From: Anaerolineales bacterium
Lineage (GTDB): Bacteria; Chloroflexota; Anaerolineae; Anaerolineales; Villigracilaceae
NCBI GenBank assembly: GCA_016927315.1
Contig: JAFGMV010000015.1
Span: 1 to 64,000, forward strand
Reading direction: 5' to 3'
DNA length: 64,000 nt
Positions 61,784 to 64,000 of this stretch are shown here, piece after piece. The translations under genes and the position numbers were made by a program. The notes under the pieces were generated by a model that was given only the letters and a program-made list of their open reading frames with translations, was not told the DNA's origin and searched no databases. The first letter of the stretch is position 1. Every line of letters begins with the position of its first letter.

Positions 61784-62075
61784 CTAAATCCCCTCAACCA
61801 TTCTTTCATCTCCACACAGAAAAACATTCAGACATTATGATCCTGAACAGGATTTCTTCCAAGAAGATACGCGGATTACGTGCGATCGTCGCCTGTAAAT
61901 TATTGTTGACGCAACCTGGTAAGTGATTTCGGGTTAAGTTAATAGTTACAGAGTACTGCGAAAATATCTGAACTGAAATTCTGGTTTTTGAAGGTGCTTT
62001 ATCGGATCCAAGTTTAGATATTTATGCAAGAAGCAGTAATATATCCCTTCTTTAGGAAAGTATTTGGGAGAGAAG
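61784..62075. other. Upstream region of degV, no gene seen
   Basis: AT-rich stretch with no supported ORF. The degV promoter should be here; a TTGACG near 61910 has no matching -10 at normal spacing. A good Shine-Dalgarno (GGGAGA) ends the region. Confidence 0.5.
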
Positions 62076-62933
62076 ATGACAAAAATTGCCTTAGTTACTG
62101 ACAGCACCGCATATATTCCAAAAGACTATATCAAACAATATAACATCACAGTCACGCCCCTGGTGCTGATTTGGGGGGATGAGACATTCGAAGATGGTGT
62201 AGATATTCAACCGGATGAGTTCTACAGCCGCTTACAAACCGCAGAAGTAATGCCATCCACATCTCAAACAACCCCTGCCACAATGCAAAAAACTTTTGCC
62301 GCTCTCTTGGATAAAGGATATGAAATTGTAGCACTGTTCATTTCATCGAAATTATCCGGGACTGTTCAATCAGCCGTCCAGGCCAAAGAGGCGTTCTCAG
62401 CAGGAAAAGAAAAAATCCATATCATTGACACCTTTTCAACCGCGATGGCAATGGGTTATCAGGTTCTCGCTGTGGCTCGGGCTATTTCTGATGGCGCTGA
62501 CATTGATGACTGCCTGTCGCTGGCAGAAAAAGCCCGTAATAACACAGGCGTTTACTTTGCTGTTGACACACTCGAGTTCCTACACCGTGGTGGGCGCATT
62601 GGCGGGGCGCAGCGTTTCCTGGGTTCGGCGCTAAACCTGAAACCCATTCTGGCCCTGCAGGATGGGCGCGTTGTCGCTGTTGACCGTGTCCGAACAAAAC
62701 GCAAGGCTATTGACAGGGTGCAGGAGTTGGTTGCCGCCCAGGTCAACGGAAAATCTTCTATTCGACTGGCAACCATCCACGCAAATGCAAAAGATGAAGC
62801 CAAACAACTACTGGAGCGAGCCAGCAACGATCTTGGAGCCATTGAGTCGGTCCGGTCTGAAGTCAGCCCTGTGATTGGCACACATGCTGGCCCAGGAACA
62901 GTCGGTCTGGCATATATGTACGACGTGTCGTAA
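62076..62933 (+). CDS. DegV-family fatty acid-binding protein
   Basis: 285 residues from the ATG at 62076 with GGGAGA close upstream; a TTG at 62064 is less likely. Family features: V-T-D-S-T-A-Y-I-P near the N terminus, P-S-T-S-Q-T-T-P, and the C-terminal G-T-H-A-G-P-G-T-V-G. DegV proteins (FakB in Firmicutes) bind a fatty acid for phosphorylation by FakA, feeding exogenous fatty acids to phospholipids. No fakA-like gene is in the window. Followed by a strong terminator. Confidence 0.9.
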   Translation: MTKIALVTDSTAYIPKDYIKQYNITVTPLVLIWGDETFEDGVDIQPDEFYSRLQTAEVMPSTSQTTPATMQKTFAALLDKGYEIVALFISSKLSGTVQSAVQAKEAFSAGKEKIHIIDTFSTAMAMGYQVLAVARAISDGADIDDCLSLAEKARNNTGVYFAVDTLEFLHRGGRIGGAQRFLGSALNLKPILALQDGRVVAVDRVRTKRKAIDRVQELVAAQVNGKSSIRLATIHANAKDEAKQLLERASNDLGAIESVRSEVSPVIGTHAGPGTVGLAYMYDVS

Positions 62934-62951
62934 CAATTCCATCTGCAAATC

Positions 62952-62990
62952 AAAGCGAAGATATCCCATCCGGTTATCTTCGCTTTTTTT
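62952..62990 (+). terminator. Intrinsic terminator after degV
   Basis: A perfect 12-base-pair stem (62952-62963 with 62975-62986) followed by a run of T, 18 bases after the degV stop. Confidence 0.9.
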
Positions 62991-62998
62991 CTTCTCAT

Positions 62999-63026
62999 CT
63001 AGCATTACAGCGCACTGTAATGCTAG
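62999..63026. repeat. Perfect 12-bp inverted repeat
   Basis: CTAGCATTACAG (62999-63010), loop CGCA, and its reverse complement (63015-63026). It follows the degV terminator by nine bases and has no T tract. The 63027-63230 stretch beyond it has no supported gene. Confidence 0.6.
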
Positions 63027-63230
63027 CATAGAAACCAAAATGTATTTATTCAGCCATTTTTGCTGAAAACCGCTGCCAGCGGCAAACCGGGCTGATTTCT
63101 TTGTCGAATAACCCATATGCTTGCCGCGGGTAAAGTTGCGCCAGACTGCCAGAGGTGTCTGTTTCTAAGCCGCGACCGGATAGATACACCAAAATTTCAT
63201 CTCCAGGTGTTCTCCCCCTGGTGAAACGAG

Positions 63231-63236
63231 TATAAT
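63231..63236 (+). promoter_or_regulatory. -10 box of udk
   Basis: Perfect TATAAT six bases before the udk ATG at 63243; transcription would start about at the ATG. No clear -35 and no Shine-Dalgarno. Confidence 0.5.
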
Positions 63237-63242
63237 TCAATC

Positions 63243-63875
63243 ATGGTCGTGAAGTCGCCGCTTACAATCGGGATTGCAGGAGGTTCAGGTTCAGGGAAGA
63301 CAACAGTCGCCCAAAGTATCCTGCAGCGTGTTGGCCCAGAGAAAATCGCTTATCTTCAACACGATGCCTATTATAAGGATTTAAGCGGCCTGCCGCCTGT
63401 TCAACGGGCTGAAGTGAATTTTGACCATCCGAACTCACTTGAAACCGAATTGTTAATCGATCACGTAAAACAACTCAAAGAAGGCCAATCGGTTGAAGTG
63501 CCTATTTATGACTTTTCCAATCATAAACGGACCGACCAGTCTTTCGCGGTATCCCCGCGAAGGGTAAGCCTAGTCGAAGGAATTCTTATCTTTACCGAAC
63601 CGGCCTTAAGGGACCTGTTCGATATCAAGATCTTTGTAGACACTGACCCTGACATTCGCTTCATCCGTCGCCTGGAGCGTGACATCAAGGAACGTGGTCG
63701 GACAACAGAATCTGTTATTAAACAATATCTGGCAACCGTTCGCCCAATGCATATGGAATTCGTAGAGCCTTCCAAGCGCTATGCTGATGTTATCATTCCA
63801 GAAGGCGGTTTTAATACTGCCGCGCTTGATATGGTCGTAGCCCGGATTGAAACAATGCTCACATCTTCGTGTTAG
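63243..63875 (+). CDS. udk: Uridine kinase
   Basis: 210 residues. Walker A G-I-A-G-G-S-G-S-G-K-T-T near the N terminus, Y-D-F-S-N-H-K-R-T substrate segment and R-R-L-E-R-D-I-K-E-R-G-R lid typical of uridine/cytidine kinases. It phosphorylates uridine and cytidine in pyrimidine salvage. Full family length. Shares its transcript with the cyclophilin gene 11 bases downstream. Confidence 0.94.
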   Translation: MVVKSPLTIGIAGGSGSGKTTVAQSILQRVGPEKIAYLQHDAYYKDLSGLPPVQRAEVNFDHPNSLETELLIDHVKQLKEGQSVEVPIYDFSNHKRTDQSFAVSPRRVSLVEGILIFTEPALRDLFDIKIFVDTDPDIRFIRRLERDIKERGRTTESVIKQYLATVRPMHMEFVEPSKRYADVIIPEGGFNTAALDMVVARIETMLTSSC

Positions 63876-63886
63876 GAGAAAAAACG

Positions 63887-64000
63887 ATGAATTCACCAAA
63901 ACAATGGGATACCCCCCCGGATATGCTGATTGATCCAGAAAAAAAATACAAAGCCATCATTCAAACTGAGAAGGGCAGCGTTGTGCTTGAATTATTTTCC
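63887..64000 (+). CDS. Cyclophilin-type peptidyl-prolyl isomerase, N-terminal fragment
   Basis: Only the first 38 codons are inside the window. The sequence Y-K-A-I-I-Q-T-E-K-G-S-V-V-L-E-L-F is the first beta hairpin of cyclophilin-type isomerases, which catalyse cis-trans isomerisation at proline. No signal peptide, so probably cytoplasmic. AGGAG lies ten or so bases before the ATG. The catalytic residues are beyond the window edge. Confidence 0.75.
   Translation, partial: MNSPKQWDTPPDMLIDPEKKYKAIIQTEKGSVVLELFS

Noticed and set aside
61740-61800. T-box riboswitch
   Set aside because: Only a short palindromic core is similar; no stem I, specifier loop or terminator/antiterminator pair, and the downstream gene is not amino-acid related.
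63046-63240. 64-codon minus-strand ORF upstream of udk
   Set aside because: No ribosome binding site, overlaps the udk promoter, and the product is not recognisable.

Overview
The window looks like a chromosomal segment of a Chloroflexota bacterium, probably Anaerolineae. This is inferred from gene content: very large multi-GAF sensor proteins, a sufCBDSU operon ending in Rieske proteins, a GTP-type PEP carboxykinase and a PQQ-propeller protein. There is no rRNA or other marker that would prove it. Nearly all DNA is coding, genes sit in long co-directional runs with start/stop overlaps, and I see no insertion sequence, prophage or CRISPR array.

Layout. 1-855 is the 3' end of a membrane protein whose cytoplasmic part is a hexapeptide repeat. 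1264-7560 (minus) is the Fe-S assembly operon sufC-sufB-sufD-small protein-sufS-sufU-Rieske-Rieske, with a textbook sigma-70 promoter and a palindrome in its leader. 7765-10623 (minus) is a membrane-anchored beta-propeller protein. 10779-27348 (plus) is a nine-gene, 16.6-kb signalling operon: two receiver-only regulators, three membrane GAF proteins, a ParA-like ATPase, a 1629-residue hybrid histidine kinase, a threonine synthase-like enzyme fused to a receiver domain, and an EamA exporter. This is the most unusual locus here. 27350-32288 (minus) is a convergent three-gene two-component system. 32494-37644 (plus) holds trmFO, an M28 peptidase, a histidine kinase, hflX and a small membrane protein. 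pckG, a DUF4332-like gene with an apparent frameshift, fabD and rpmF follow. 42012-48114 (plus) carries a PP2C/SpoIIE-type phosphatase, a RCK channel-like protein, a small P-loop protein, an M1-type lipoprotein and secD-secF. Then come a PAS/GGDEF cyclase, tRNA-Gln(CUG), glnS and, on the minus strand, gltX.

53836-61443 (minus) is an almost unbroken cell-shape and division cluster, mreB-mreC-mreD-mrdA-minC-minD-minE-rodA, followed by gltX. The right edge has a possible structured RNA, degV, udk and the start of a cyclophilin-type isomerase gene.

A regulatory theme is that several genes (trmFO, the kinases at 34845 and 32288, the PP2C gene, udk) have a -10 box placed so that transcription would begin at or within a few bases of the start codon, while operon-internal genes usually have Shine-Dalgarno sequences. 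Some mRNAs here may therefore be leaderless.
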